This document shows, piece by piece, positions 28,572-37,938 of a stretch of DNA of 64,000 nt (position 1 is its first letter; each line of letters begins with the position of its first letter). Under the pieces are notes generated by a model. That model was given only the letters and a program-made list of their open reading frames with translations. It did no database searches and was not told the DNA's origin. Source of the stretch: Jeotgalicoccus psychrophilus DSM 19085 (GTDB lineage: Bacteria; Bacillota; Bacilli; Staphylococcales; Salinicoccaceae). The stretch is taken from assembly GCF_000425845.1 (NCBI RefSeq), contig NZ_AUEF01000001.1:62001-126000 (forward strand), read 5' to 3'. The position numbers and the translations under genes are program-made.

Positions 28572-28605
28572 AATGATAATTCATACTGACATATGAATTA
28601 TCATT
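28572..28605 (-). terminator. Terminator after ispA
   Basis: A perfect 14-bp stem, AATGATAATTCATA with its complement, encloses a short CTGACA loop. On the minus strand it continues into TTTTTCTTTTTT. It overlaps the ispA stop and separates the xseA-xseB-ispA transcript from dxs. Confidence 0.8.
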
Positions 28606-29482
28606 GGTCTCTTTCAGCAAACATCTGAACGATTTTACGTAATCCCGCTGTCTCTATTAATTCATCCAGGCTGTCTAGGATTCTGTATGCTTCTGTTTCT
28701 TTTTGCTGCAAAGCTGTTTTGGCACCTTCAAGTCCGAGTTCGCTAACGTAGGTTACCTTGCCTTTTTTCGCATCGCTGCCTATGTTCTTACCGGTAATTT
28801 TTGGATTGCCTTCAATGTCTAATATATCATCTTTAATCTGAAATAAGACACCGATGACTTCACTGAAATTTTGAAGACTTTCAGTAACCTCAGGTACCGC
28901 TTCAGCAATAATACACGCTGCTGTTACAGGTGCTGTTATCAGTGCGCCGGTTTTATAAGCGTGAATCGTTTCCAATTCGTCGAGTGACGTTGGACGTTCT
29001 TCTGCTTCAATATCGAGCATCTGACCGCTGATCATACCTGCCTGTCCACTCGCCGTAGCAATCGTTTCAACAAGTTTAATTCTGATTTCTGCAGACAATT
29101 CCTTATCTTTTGCTATCACATTAAAACTTTCATTAAGCAGATTATCTCCTGCAAGAATAGCTGTGCCTTCGCCGAAGATGATATGATTCGTCGGTTTACC
29201 GCGTCTTAAATCATCGTTGTCCATTGCCGGCAAATCATCGTGAATAAGAGAATACGTATGGATCATCTCTATCGCGGATGCCGCACTGAGACCTTTAGAA
29301 ATATCCGTATTCAGCGCTTCAAGCGCAGTAAATAACAGCAGCGGTCGGAGTCCTTTGCCGCCTGCTTCAACGGAATACTTACTCGCATTGTAAATCGTTT
29401 CAGAGTGCTGATACGTTTTTAAGTGCACTAATATATGGGACTTCACTTTATCGATGTACGATATGCTATTCTCCATCGTCAT
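28601..29482 (-). CDS. ispA: Farnesyl/geranylgeranyl diphosphate synthase
   Basis: Short-chain prenyl diphosphate synthase of 293 residues. The first aspartate-rich motif is [19 protein letters not shown] (DDxxxxD type) and the second is [12 protein letters not shown]. It condenses IPP with allylic diphosphates for quinone, undecaprenol and carotenoid synthesis. It overlaps xseB by 17 bases, as is normal in bacilli. Chain length (C15) is inferred from operon context. Confidence 0.92.
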   Translation of the reverse strand: MTMENSISYIDKVKSHILVHLKTYQHSETIYNASKYSVEAGGKGLRPLLLFTALEALNTDISKGLSAASAIEMIHTYSLIHDDLPAMDNDDLRRGKPTNHIIFGEGTAILAGDNLLNESFNVIAKDKELSAEIRIKLVETIATASGQAGMISGQMLDIEAEERPTSLDELETIHAYKTGALITAPVTAACIIAEAVPEVTESLQNFSEVIGVLFQIKDDILDIEGNPKITGKNIGSDAKKGKVTYVSELGLEGAKTALQQKETEAYRILDSLDELIETAGLRKIVQMFAERDQ

Positions 29483-29675
29483 CAGTATCCTTATTGAGCT
29501 CTTCCACTTTTAACTCTGCGTTTTTCAGTATATTGTCGCACTCCTGTGAAAGTTTAATGCCTTCCTGATAAAGTTCCAGCGACTTTTCAAGAGATACTTC
29601 CTCTTCGTCTAGTGATTTAACGATTGTTTCCAATCTCGTCATTTTCATTTCAAAAGTCTGATCGTTTTTAGTCAT
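29466..29675 (-). CDS. xseB: Exodeoxyribonuclease VII small subunit
   Basis: Small helical protein of 69 residues, [35 protein letters not shown] being the family signature (in two helices). It assembles with XseA into the single-strand exonuclease VII. It overlaps xseA by 8 bases and ispA by 17, so all three are translationally coupled. The tail is acidic. Confidence 0.93.
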   Translation of the reverse strand: MTKNDQTFEMKMTRLETIVKSLDEEEVSLEKSLELYQEGIKLSQECDNILKNAELKVEELNKDTDDDGE

Positions 29676-31008
29676 CTGTATTCACCTCTGTCACTTTAGC
29701 GCTGACTGTGCCCCGATTAAATGATGTTTCAATAACATCGCCAACATTTAAGTTTTTTGCTTCTGTTACTATTTTATTATTAAACGTCGTATAAGAATAG
29801 CCTCTTTTTAATATTTGTACGGGACTGACTGATTCCAAGACGTTAATATTACCAGCAAGACGTTCTGACTTTTGGCCGATTACTGCTTTCATACGGCGTT
29901 TCAGTTCATTTTCAGTTCTTAAAAGCTCTTCCTGGTAATTCCTGATATCAGGTGCCGGATTGTTATACGACAGCCCTGACATGTGCTTATTAAGCATATG
30001 CCGGTTCTCAGAAAGTGATAACGACATATGGTTCTCTATAGTTACTGTTAAATCGCGCAGACGTTCAGTCTGTTCTGTATATAATAAATTCGGATTTTTA
30101 AATTTGTAGTAATTTGATAAACCTTCCAGCACTTTACGTGAACGCTCGATTTTAGACATAATCAGATTATCCGATTGTCTGTGCAGTTCGCCGAGACGAA
30201 GCTGTAAATCCCTGATGTTTGGTACAGCCTGTTCGGCTGCTGCTGTAGGAGTTGGTGCACGGAGATCACTCACGTAATCTACAAGTGTAATATCGGTCTC
30301 ATGACCGACACCTGTAATCACCGGTGTATTCATATTAAACACAGCGAGAGCCACTTCCAGCTCGTTAAACGTCCACAGGTCTTCAATAGAACCGCCGCCA
30401 CGGGCAAGAATTACAGTATCTGCACCGAGTTTGTCAGCACGCGTAAGATTCGTTAACACACTGTCCTGACTGCGGGCGCCCTGCACATATGTATTTAATA
30501 ATGTCACCTTAACGAGTGGATATCTGCGCGTTAAAGTAGTAATCATATCTTTTATTGCAGCACTTGTACTGGATGACACGATGGCGATATGTTCCGGAAA
30601 AGCGGGAATCGCTTTTTTATGCTCTGGATTCAAATAACCTTTTTTCTTCAGCAGCTCTTTGTTCTGCTCGAGCTTTAAAAATAGTTGGCCAATACCGTCA
30701 ATCTGCATTTCTTTAACGTAAATCTGATATTGTCCGCGGGCTTCGTACAGAGTAATATTCCCGGCGAGAAGAACATTCTGGCCCTCTTCGGGTTTGAAAT
30801 TGAGCTTCTCGGCATCGTATCTGAACATGACCGCACTGATGACAGACTTGTCATCTTTTATAGAAAAATATATGTGGCCGTTCGTATGATGTTTCACATT
30901 CGACAGCTCACCTTTAAGAAAGACCCGTTGCAAGTACGGGTCTTTCTCAAATTTATATTTAATATACTTTGTTAAGGACTGAACTGATAAATACTTTGTA
31001 CTATCCAT
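29668..31008 (-). CDS. xseA: Exodeoxyribonuclease VII large subunit
   Basis: Catalytic subunit of 446 residues. It has an OB-fold DNA-binding domain (about 1-110), a core with [34 protein letters not shown] and [28 protein letters not shown], and a long coiled coil (about 270-400). The motifs place it firmly in the XseA family. It follows nusB after 6 bases. Confidence 0.94.
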   Translation of the reverse strand: MDSTKYLSVQSLTKYIKYKFEKDPYLQRVFLKGELSNVKHHTNGHIYFSIKDDKSVISAVMFRYDAEKLNFKPEEGQNVLLAGNITLYEARGQYQIYVKEMQIDGIGQLFLKLEQNKELLKKKGYLNPEHKKAIPAFPEHIAIVSSSTSAAIKDMITTLTRRYPLVKVTLLNTYVQGARSQDSVLTNLTRADKLGADTVILARGGGSIEDLWTFNELEVALAVFNMNTPVITGVGHETDITLVDYVSDLRAPTPTAAAEQAVPNIRDLQLRLGELHRQSDNLIMSKIERSRKVLEGLSNYYKFKNPNLLYTEQTERLRDLTVTIENHMSLSLSENRHMLNKHMSGLSYNNPAPDIRNYQEELLRTENELKRRMKAVIGQKSERLAGNINVLESVSPVQILKRGYSYTTFNNKIVTEAKNLNVGDVIETSFNRGTVSAKVTEVNTDD

Positions 31009-31014
31009 TTTTAC

Positions 31015-31398
31015 CTAACCTTCATTCTGCACGGCAAAATTCTTTAATACCCCGTTAACGAAACGATGGCTGTCTTTGTCACCGTAATTTTTTGCGAGTT
31101 TAATTGCTTCATCAATAACAACCTTTACAGGTGCACCGTGACTCTGCAATTCACTTACCGCGAGGCGTAATATATTTCTTTCTACTTTTGATATACGTTC
31201 AATCGTATACCCTGTTAAGTAACGGCTGATTTCATCATTTACTGATTCCTGATTGTGAACATAGTAATCGACGACCGATTTAACAAATGTCTCAGTCTGG
31301 TATACCTCGTAAAAACGGGTATCTTTAAGATCAACGACGTTTTTATCTACCTGGAATAACAGCTGAAATGCTTTCTTACGTTGTTCATGTCTTTTCAT
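31015..31398 (-). CDS. nusB: Transcription antitermination factor NusB
   Basis: All-helical RNA-binding factor of 127 residues that, with NusE, binds boxA in rRNA leaders. Typical features are KRHEQRKKAFQLLFQVD at the N-terminus and VIDEAIKLAKNYGDKDSHRFVNGVL at the C-terminus. It lies between the Asp23-family gene and xseA, as yqhY-nusB-xseA in bacilli (folD is missing between nusB and xseA here). Confidence 0.93.
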   Translation of the reverse strand: MKRHEQRKKAFQLLFQVDKNVVDLKDTRFYEVYQTETFVKSVVDYYVHNQESVNDEISRYLTGYTIERISKVERNILRLAVSELQSHGAPVKVVIDEAIKLAKNYGDKDSHRFVNGVLKNFAVQNEG

Positions 31399-31424
31399 GC
31401 TTACACCTAAACCTATCTATTAAC

Positions 31425-31775
31425 TTATTTAATAATATTGACGATGTGCACGTTAGTTTCGTTAACTGTGACTTCGAGCATATCATTTACAGCTTGTTTA
31501 ACATTTTCCTGAATACGCTCAGCTACGCTGTGAACGTTCCGGTCAGTCGATAATACGACGTAAATCGCAATGTGGATCTGATCATCTTTAGTTTCAACTT
31601 TAACACCGCGACCGCGGAATTTCTTCCCAATCTTTTCGATATTACCACTGGCAAAATTATTTTGCAATGAGTGAACACCTTTAGTTTCTTCAACCGCAAT
31701 ACTTGCGATTACTTCAATGACTTCACTGGAAATTTCGATGCTGCCTAAATTTGTCTTATGATTTTGTAAAATCAT
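31425..31775 (-). CDS. Asp23/Gls24 family protein (YqhY-like)
   Basis: Asp23-family protein of 116 residues, with IEISSEVIEVIASIAVEETKGV at the N-terminus and the conserved VHSVAERIQENVKQAVNDM segment. Bacillus YqhY, encoded between accC and nusB, is linked to control of acetyl-CoA carboxylase. Here accB-accC lie 2 kb upstream, separated by an array of repeats and two extra genes, so the ancestral accBC-yqhY-nusB order appears to have been opened by insertion. Confidence 0.85.
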   Translation of the reverse strand: MILQNHKTNLGSIEISSEVIEVIASIAVEETKGVHSLQNNFASGNIEKIGKKFRGRGVKVETKDDQIHIAIYVVLSTDRNVHSVAERIQENVKQAVNDMLEVTVNETNVHIVNIIK

Positions 31776-31963
31776 ACAATCACCTCACTGTTTTATTATA
31801 TCACGTGATGCAGGTAATATTAAATGGTTTACTGAATGGATTGATAAACATTCCGGGTCGTCTGAAAACTGAAAAACCGCTGTTTTTAATACTTTAAATA
31901 TATGACTATTTGTTTGTTTAGTCAATAAGGTGCGGAATACGGGGAGGTTGAGTTCTTTGGTTC

Positions 31964-32144
31964 TTTGCTCCGCAATGAAGAGCTGTCATTCCCGAGTAAG
32001 TGACTTTGCTCCGCAATGAGAGCGTGTCATTGCCGAGTAAACGACTTTGCTCCGCAATGAGAGCGTGTCATTCCCGAGTAAGCGGCCTTGCTCCGCAATG
32101 AAGACCTGTCATTCCCGAGTAAGCGTCTTTGCTCCGCAATGAAC
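31964..32144. repeat. 41-bp-period tandem array B (four units plus partial)
   Basis: TTTGCTCCGCAATGA recurs at 31964, 32005, 32046, 32087 (CTTG variant) and 32128, always 41 bp apart. The rest of each unit is TGTCATTCCCGAGTAA plus a variable tail. The two conserved blocks are imperfect inverted repeats of each other, and the centre reads AATGA-7 bases-TCATT. It fills most of the 444-bp gap between the lipoprotein and Asp23 genes. The rest of the gap (31776-31963) holds the Asp23 promoter region and nothing else I recognise. Confidence 0.88.
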
Positions 32145-32186
32145 TAATTTTAAAATAAAAACATGAACTGGATAATTGAATAAAAA

Positions 32187-32212
32187 TTGACCGGCTTCTT
32201 GAGCCGGCCAAT
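32187..32212 (-). terminator. Terminator of the Ltp-type lipoprotein gene
   Basis: TTGACCGGCT and AGCCGGCCAA pair around TCTTG; on the minus strand TTTTTATTC follows. It lies 8 bp beyond the stop. Confidence 0.8.
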
Positions 32213-32219
32213 AAATAAA

Positions 32220-32963
32220 CTATTCCAGATTATCGATTGCGTATTGTGCTTCTTCCGGCGTAAATTTCTCACCATATTCAGATATCAGCTGATCATAAAT
32301 TGCTGAATGCGACATACTCATCAGGTCCTGATAATTTTCAGCTGATTTCAAAGCATTTTCATTCCAGTCGAATTCAATATTATCAATCGCATATTGCGCA
32401 GCTTCTTCCGGGAATGCTTCACCATACTCGGATACCAGCTGGTCATATATACCTGCTTTTGACATGCTCATAATTTCGGCATAGTTATAAGCACTGCTTA
32501 ATGCAGATTCCCATTCTCTCGGGACATCGTCTGAATCATCTGATGATGAAGCAGTTGCTTTTTCTGCATCTTCCTGTTCATCTGCTGGTTCACTCGCTGA
32601 TTGATCCTCAGCTGCGAGCTCCAGTTCTTCGACTTTTGATTCAGTTTCTGACAGGCTCATTTCTAAAGAAGAAATTTGTTCATCTTTCTCAGCAATTTGA
32701 TTTTCCAAGCTGTCTATTTCTTCTTCCAAAGCAGTTACATCAGTATCATTTGAATTGGTTTCATCATTTTCTGAAACCTGCCCTTCCAATTCTGTAACTT
32801 GATTTTCCAGTTCACCAATTTGTTCATTCAACTTCTTATTTTCCTCTTCTACCTCAGAAACATCAACGTTTTCTGCAGACGCATCTTCAACTTCATCTCC
32901 TGTACCGCACGCGGCAAGTAACAACATAGCCGATAAACTTCCCAGCATTAAAAACCTTCGCAT
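32220..32963 (-). CDS. Ltp-family surface lipoprotein with two tandem repeats
   Basis: Lipoprotein of 247 residues. A signal peptide with lipobox LLAAC puts the lipidated cysteine at residue 19. A coiled coil of heptads (about 35-115) and an acidic, serine-rich linker follow. The C-terminus has two copies of a ~48-residue repeat: AYNYAEIMSMSKAGIYDQLVSEYGE...AAQYAIDNIE and NYQDLMSMSHSAIYDQLISEYGE...EAQYAIDNLE. These match the Ltp domain (PF07553). In streptococcal phage TP-J34 the Ltp protein blocks phage DNA injection. A similar exclusion role here is inference only; many cellular proteins carry the domain. Confidence 0.8.
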   Translation of the reverse strand: MRRFLMLGSLSAMLLLAACGTGDEVEDASAENVDVSEVEEENKKLNEQIGELENQVTELEGQVSENDETNSNDTDVTALEEEIDSLENQIAEKDEQISSLEMSLSETESKVEELELAAEDQSASEPADEQEDAEKATASSSDDSDDVPREWESALSSAYNYAEIMSMSKAGIYDQLVSEYGEAFPEEAAQYAIDNIEFDWNENALKSAENYQDLMSMSHSAIYDQLISEYGEKFTPEEAQYAIDNLE

Positions 32964-33076
32964 TAGACAGCTCTCCCTTAATTACAATATATTTACATTA
33001 ATTATAATAAATATAAGTACTAAAGGCTATATAAATTTAGACTTTTCTGTTATTTTTAGTTCGTTAAAGTACAGTC

Positions 33077-33619
33077 CTACTGTCCGTCTTTCCCCACATA
33101 TCTCGCGAGTCTTGCAACGTGCTTCTCTAATACTCTCTCAAACTGATCGGTTTCAACAACACCATCCGCGTCCTGGTATGGAATACCAACGAGGTCGTCT
33201 TTGTCATTGTCTTCGGTCGATGTGTGTTTATCTTCAAAGTAGTAATAATGACCGTTGTCATTCGTCTGCACCAGCATATCCGGCAGCTGCAGTTTTCCGC
33301 CAACTTTAATTCTGTAGGCTGCCGGCACATTGGATGATACTCTTCTCTTTTGCAGCTGATACGAAATCACCGTACTGCCTTTATATAAAACAGCAACTTC
33401 ATCTCCTGCTTTGTATACTTCTGTATGCCTGACCTCAGCCGTGTCATCATATTTTTCCTGAATAACTTCAATCACGGGTCCGAAGTGGCCGGGAATATCA
33501 CCGATATCCTTTTCAATTTCTACTAAAAAGTTGTCATTTTCATGCTCTTCAGTTTGTTCTGCATCATTACTCTGCACTTTTTTCAGCTCATCATTAAATA
33601 CTTCAAGGAACTTATTCAT
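33077..33619 (-). CDS. Hypothetical protein, 180 residues
   Basis: Soluble, acidic protein with no signal peptide or membrane helix. The N-terminal third is charged (NDAEQTEEHEND). A middle region rich in beta-strands (DEVAVLYKGSTVISYQLQKRR, AYRIKVGGKLQLPDML, GHYYYFEDKH) is followed by a basic helical end (FERVLEKHVARLARYVGKDGQ). A good AGGAGG-like site precedes the ATG. I do not recognise a family. It sits between the accBC operon and the Ltp lipoprotein, in a spot where bacilli normally have no gene. Confidence 0.65.
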   Translation of the reverse strand: MNKFLEVFNDELKKVQSNDAEQTEEHENDNFLVEIEKDIGDIPGHFGPVIEVIQEKYDDTAEVRHTEVYKAGDEVAVLYKGSTVISYQLQKRRVSSNVPAAYRIKVGGKLQLPDMLVQTNDNGHYYYFEDKHTSTEDNDKDDLVGIPYQDADGVVETDQFERVLEKHVARLARYVGKDGQ

Positions 33620-33682
33620 AGTCTTATATCCTCCTCAATACTATTTATTAATGTGTACCCTAAATTTAAGAAGATAAAAACC

Positions 33683-33718
33683 GCCTCCCTATTCCGTGAG
33701 GAATAAAAAGACGGTTCA
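33683..33718 (-). terminator. Terminator of the accB-accC operon
   Basis: On the minus strand AACCGTC and GGCGGTT plus an inner TATTCC/GGAATA stem around TCAC are followed by TTTTT. It lies 6 bp past the accC stop. Confidence 0.7.
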
Positions 33719-33723
33719 AAGTC

Positions 33724-35073
33724 TTACTTCATAATATCCTGTTCTGCCAAAAAGTTAGTATTATAGTCATTGCTTAAGAATGCATTGTTTAATAATATAT
33801 TCTGGTGGAACGGGATTGTCGTATCGATGCCGCTGATTTGGAATTCATCGAGTGCACGTTTCGCAGTTGCGACTGCTTCTTCTCGGTTTTTACCGTGAAC
33901 GATCAGTTTAGCAATCATTGAATCGTAATACGGAGGAATCACATATCCTGCGTATGATGCAGTGTCCATTCTTACTCCGAATCCGCCAGGCTGAAGGAAT
34001 TCTGTAATCTTCCCTGCTGATGGCATAAAGTTTTTATACGGATTCTCAGCGTTAATTCTAAATTCAAATGCGTGGCCTTCGAATTTAATATCTTCCTGTT
34101 TATAAGGAATCGGTTCATGGTTTGCGACTAGTATTTGTGATTTCACTAGGTCTATACCGGTAATCATTTCTGTTACCGGATGTTCGACCTGAATACGTGT
34201 ATTCATTTCCATAAAGTAATATTTATGATCGTTTAAGTCGTAGATGAATTCAATCGTGCCGGCACCGATATAGTCGATACTTTTCGCTGCACGGACTGCT
34301 GTTTCGCCCATTTCAAGACGTGTTTTTTCACTAATGACCGGGCTTGGTGCTTCTTCCACAAGTTTTTGCATGCGGCGCTGTACTGTACAGTCGCGCTCGC
34401 CTAAATGGACAACATTGCCATGGTAATCTCCGAGCACCTGAATTTCAATATGGCGGAAGTTCTCAATATATTTTTCAATATAAAGACTCTTATTGCCAAA
34501 TGCACTTTCAGCTTCCTGCTCAGTTAATTTATAGTTTTGAGTCAATTCTTCTTTAGTACGTGCGACACGGATTCCTTTACCGCCGCCGCCGTGGCTTGCT
34601 TTAATAATGATGGGATAGCCGATTTCTTCAGCAATAATATAAGCGTCATCAAGTGATTTAACTACACCGTCGCTGCCTGGTACTGTCGGTACATCCGCTT
34701 CAATCATCGTCTTTTTCGCAACGTCCTTCACACCCATTAGTGAAATTGTTTCAGACATCGGTCCGATAAAGATTAAGCTTGATGATTCACACATCTCAGC
34801 AAAATCACTGTTTTCAGCTAAAAATCCGTAACCCGGGTGAATTGCATCACAGCCTGTGGACTGTGCAATAGTTATAATACCTATCATATCCAGGTAGCTG
34901 TCTTTTGAAAGCTTGGGTCCGATGCAGTATGATTCTGTCGCTAGTTTCCGGTGTAGACTATCATGATCTGCTTCAGAGTATATACTGACAGTTTCGATTC
35001 CAAGTTCATGACATGCACGAATGATTCTTACCGCAATCTCACCGCGGTTGGCGATTAATACCTTTTTAATCAT
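33724..35073 (-). CDS. accC: Acetyl-CoA carboxylase, biotin carboxylase subunit
   Basis: ATP-grasp biotin carboxylase of 449 residues that loads CO2 on the biotin of AccB in the first step of fatty acid synthesis. Typical segments are KVLIANRGEIAVRIIRAC, GYGFLAENSDFAEMC, the glycine-rich ATP loop KASHGGGGKGIRVA, and MEMNTRIQVEHPVTEMITGIDLV. It overlaps accB by 4 bases. Confidence 0.95.
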   Translation of the reverse strand: MIKKVLIANRGEIAVRIIRACHELGIETVSIYSEADHDSLHRKLATESYCIGPKLSKDSYLDMIGIITIAQSTGCDAIHPGYGFLAENSDFAEMCESSSLIFIGPMSETISLMGVKDVAKKTMIEADVPTVPGSDGVVKSLDDAYIIAEEIGYPIIIKASHGGGGKGIRVARTKEELTQNYKLTEQEAESAFGNKSLYIEKYIENFRHIEIQVLGDYHGNVVHLGERDCTVQRRMQKLVEEAPSPVISEKTRLEMGETAVRAAKSIDYIGAGTIEFIYDLNDHKYYFMEMNTRIQVEHPVTEMITGIDLVKSQILVANHEPIPYKQEDIKFEGHAFEFRINAENPYKNFMPSAGKITEFLQPGGFGVRMDTASYAGYVIPPYYDSMIAKLIVHGKNREEAVATAKRALDEFQISGIDTTIPFHQNILLNNAFLSNDYNTNFLAEQDIMK

Positions 35074-35501
35074 CGTAATCTGAATAATGGCTGATTGTAT
35101 TCAACCATATCTCCGTCGTCTACTAGAATCTCTGTAACTTCACCGGATACTTCTGCTTGTATTTCATTGAATAGTTTCATCGCTTCTAAAATACAAACGA
35201 CTGATGTACTTGAAACTGTGTCCCCTACTTTTATGTAAGCTTCAGCTTCAGGTGAAGGTGCTTTGTAGAACGTACCAACCATCGGCGCTCTGACAACAAG
35301 ACCTTCGTCTGCAGGCTGAGTTTCTGCAGCTGGAGCCTGATGGGCTACTGCTTGCGTTTGTGCCACCTGAGGTACTGGTGTAACCGCTGGTGCTAATTCT
35401 CTTTTAAGTTTAATATCCACATCTTTGTCTTTATAAGAAATTTCAGTAAGAGATGCGCGTTCCATTTTTTCTATTAAAGAATCGACTTGTTCTAAATTCA
35501 T
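35070..35501 (-). CDS. accB: Acetyl-CoA carboxylase biotin carboxyl carrier protein
   Basis: Biotin carrier of 143 residues. A short helical N-terminus is followed by an Ala/Pro/Gln-rich linker (about 40-70) and a biotinyl domain (about 72-143). The biotinylated lysine is in ILEAMKLFNEI. The thumb-like APMVGTFYKAPSPEAEAYIKVGD is present. First gene of the accBC operon, about 100 bp downstream of efp; a palindrome between them may end the efp transcript. Confidence 0.94.
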   Translation of the reverse strand: MNLEQVDSLIEKMERASLTEISYKDKDVDIKLKRELAPAVTPVPQVAQTQAVAHQAPAAETQPADEGLVVRAPMVGTFYKAPSPEAEAYIKVGDTVSSTSVVCILEAMKLFNEIQAEVSGEVTEILVDDGDMVEYNQPLFRLR

Positions 35502-35574
35502 TAGTTTTACTCTCCCATAAAATAATATGTCTACATTTTACATAGGTGGTCATACCAATTCAAGTATAAATTAG

Positions 35575-35596
35575 GAGCAGTAAATATTTACTGCTC
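35575..35596. terminator. Perfect palindrome between efp and accB
   Basis: An 11-bp perfect inverted repeat (GAGCAGTAAAT and complement) lies 10 bp after the efp stop. The following T-run on the minus strand is weak, so it may be a partial terminator allowing some readthrough into accBC. Confidence 0.5.
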
Positions 35597-35606
35597 TTAA
35601 AATGTC

Positions 35607-36164
35607 TTATGCTCTTGAAACGTACGAAGCTTCATCAGTATTAACAACCAGCATATCGCCCTGGTTAACAAATAAAGGTACCTGAATTGTTATACCTGTC
35701 TCAAGTGTTGCTGTTTTAGATGCACCGCTCGCAGTGTCACCTTTAATTCCCGGTTCTGTTTCTGTAACTTCAAGTTCAACAGTTTTCGGAAGTTCTACTC
35801 CGAGTGTTTCGCTTCCGTACATCATAATTGATACCGGCATATTTTCTTTAAGGAATTTTAGTTCGTATTCCAGCTGATCGCCAGGAATTTCAATTTGTTC
35901 ATAAGAGTTGTTATCCATGAATACATAGCTGTCGCCATCTGCATATAAATACTGCATCTTCATGTTATCAATTTGAGCTCTGCCGACTTTCTCGCCTGCT
36001 CTGAAAGTTTTTTCCTGTATTGCGCCGTTGCGAAGGTTTTTTAATTTACTGCGCACGAATGCCGCACCTTTACCCGGTTTAACGTGCTGGAAGTCTAAAA
36101 CTCTCCAGATATTGCCTTCTACTTCTACTGTAAGTCCAGTTTTAAAATCGTTAACTGAAATCAT
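35607..36164 (-). CDS. efp: Translation elongation factor P
   Basis: EF-P of 185 residues with three beta-barrel domains that relieves ribosome stalling at polyproline. The N-terminal loop is [15 protein letters not shown], where the lysine after PG is the modifiable tip residue. The C-terminal signature is [28 protein letters not shown]. It follows the M24 peptidase gene after 27 bases. Confidence 0.95.
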   Translation of the reverse strand: MISVNDFKTGLTVEVEGNIWRVLDFQHVKPGKGAAFVRSKLKNLRNGAIQEKTFRAGEKVGRAQIDNMKMQYLYADGDSYVFMDNNSYEQIEIPGDQLEYELKFLKENMPVSIMMYGSETLGVELPKTVELEVTETEPGIKGDTASGASKTATLETGITIQVPLFVNQGDMLVVNTDEASYVSRA

Positions 36165-36191
36165 GATTTTCCTCCTAGTAATCTGCTTTTC

Positions 36192-37247
36192 TTATACGAT
36201 AAACAGTTTTTTACTGCTGTGTGTTAATTTTTTAAGACCAGTTTCGGTAACTATCGTATCATCTTCGATACGCACACCGCCTAAACCGTCCACATAAATG
36301 CCCGGTTCTATAGTAATACACATGCCCGGTTCTAGATTCATTGTACTTTTTTGTGCAATGCCCGGCAATTCGTGTACTTCGAGGCCGAAGCCGTGACCGA
36401 GTGAATGACCGAAGTTTTCGCCAAAACCGTGTCCGCTAATTACATCGCGTGCAATAGTGTCAGCTTCCTCCCCTGTCATACCAGATTTAATTTCTTCCAA
36501 TGACTTGAGTTGAGCTTCTAAAACGACATTATATATGTTCTCCATCTCTTCAGATACAGAACCAACGCCGAATGTACGCGTAATATCGGATGCATATCCT
36601 TTATAGTAAGCACCGAAGTCCAATGTTACCATATCGCCTGATTCAATCACTTTGTCTGAAGCGACACCGTGAGGCAATGCGCCTCTGTGACCGCTGGCTA
36701 CAATCGTATCGAAGCTTGGTCCGCTGGCACCGAGTTTTGTCATATAAGCTTCGAGCTCATTTTTGACTTCCATTTCAGTCATGCCGGCTTTAACGTAAGT
36801 TAAAATATATTCATAAGCCTGATCAGCAATTTCACATGCTTTTTGAATTATTTTTATTTCTTCATCCGTTTTAATTAAACGGATTTTTTCAACTTCTCCT
36901 GTTAATGGCACTGTTTCAAAATCTTCTTTAATTTTAGTGTATGTATTGTAGTTTACGTGTTCCCCTTCGAAACCAATACGTTTAATGTTTTTTGATTGCA
37001 TAAATGAAATTATTGAATCAAGCAGTCCTTTTTCCTGCAGCACAAACTGGAAACCTTCAGCCTGTTCAGCTCCCTGGGCTTGGTACCTGAAGTCTGACAT
37101 TAGGAATCTTGAGTCCTTCGTAATAATAAGCGCTCCGCTGGAGCCGGTAAAATCACTTAAATATCTTCTGTTGTGACTGCTCATTACGAGTAATGCATCA
37201 AGGTGTTCTCTCTCTAACAACTGTTGTACTTTATCAAATTTAATCAT
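36192..37247 (-). CDS. M24 family Xaa-Pro peptidase (YqhT/PepQ-like)
   Basis: Metallopeptidase of 351 residues. An N-terminal creatinase-like domain (about 1-125) is followed by the pita-bread fold with the metal ligands D (VTLDFGAYYKGYASDITRTF), H (FGHSLGHGFGLEVHE), E (TIEPGIYV) and E (VRIEDD). It cleaves Xaa-Pro bonds. Placement before efp is the standard bacillar yqhT-efp pair. Dipeptidase versus aminopeptidase activity is not decided by sequence. Confidence 0.9.
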   Translation of the reverse strand: MIKFDKVQQLLEREHLDALLVMSSHNRRYLSDFTGSSGALIITKDSRFLMSDFRYQAQGAEQAEGFQFVLQEKGLLDSIISFMQSKNIKRIGFEGEHVNYNTYTKIKEDFETVPLTGEVEKIRLIKTDEEIKIIQKACEIADQAYEYILTYVKAGMTEMEVKNELEAYMTKLGASGPSFDTIVASGHRGALPHGVASDKVIESGDMVTLDFGAYYKGYASDITRTFGVGSVSEEMENIYNVVLEAQLKSLEEIKSGMTGEEADTIARDVISGHGFGENFGHSLGHGFGLEVHELPGIAQKSTMNLEPGMCITIEPGIYVDGLGGVRIEDDTIVTETGLKKLTHSSKKLFIV

Positions 37248-37362
37248 TTCTCCTCCACCTCTCCATAACCATTTTACATGAAATTAATATCTATTTCATT
37301 TTCTTTTTATATTTTAACGCTAACATGTTAAAATAGTCTAATGAAATATAGGAGAATGTGCG

Positions 37363-37923
37363 ATGAAACTTAAACTGTCTGCAATGATATTAATATTACT
37401 CGCTGCGGGGTGCTCAAATAGTTCACCTGAAGAGTCGCTCATAGAGCAGGAGGAATACAAAAGTGAATTGGAAGGCCTGCTGCAGACCGAACAGGTACGC
37501 AATCAGCAGCTTACTTTGCATTTGGAAAACCTCGACACACAAATCGTTAACTTCGAACGTGACCGCGATAATCCCAATGTCGAAAAATATGTAGAAATCG
37601 TAAGTACATATGCAACCGGCATTACAGAAAACCTTAGTAAAATGAACGGACATATTGCTGCTTACCGCGGTAACGAACAGCTGAATACAGGCGATATCGT
37701 CAAAACAAGAGATGCAGTTACCGACACAGTTGATACATATTATGCTGCTGTCAGCGAACTGGAACTCACCGACGTTCTCGAACGGGAACATTCCAATGTG
37801 GTTCTTGCCAATGAAGAAATTACTGAAGCTGTCAACCAGATTGCAGATGCACTGGCTGCAGAAGACGATGCACTGCTTAACGAAGCAATTGAGCGGCTGC
37901 AGTCGGCGACAGAATACTTGTAG
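37363..37923 (+). CDS. Putative helical lipoprotein
   Basis: Lipoprotein of 186 residues: signal peptide with lipobox LAAGC (Cys17) then a long, acidic, almost entirely helical mature part (LEGLLQTEQVRNQQLTLHLENL onward in several helices). The pattern resembles YkyA-like cell-wall-associated lipoproteins, but I cannot make a firm assignment. A good GGAGAATG site precedes the ATG. It leads a plus-strand run with the DUF1385 gene 15 bp downstream. Confidence 0.7.
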   Translation: MKLKLSAMILILLAAGCSNSSPEESLIEQEEYKSELEGLLQTEQVRNQQLTLHLENLDTQIVNFERDRDNPNVEKYVEIVSTYATGITENLSKMNGHIAAYRGNEQLNTGDIVKTRDAVTDTVDTYYAAVSELELTDVLEREHSNVVLANEEITEAVNQIADALAAEDDALLNEAIERLQSATEYL

Positions 37924-37938
37924 AGAGAATGAAGAATA

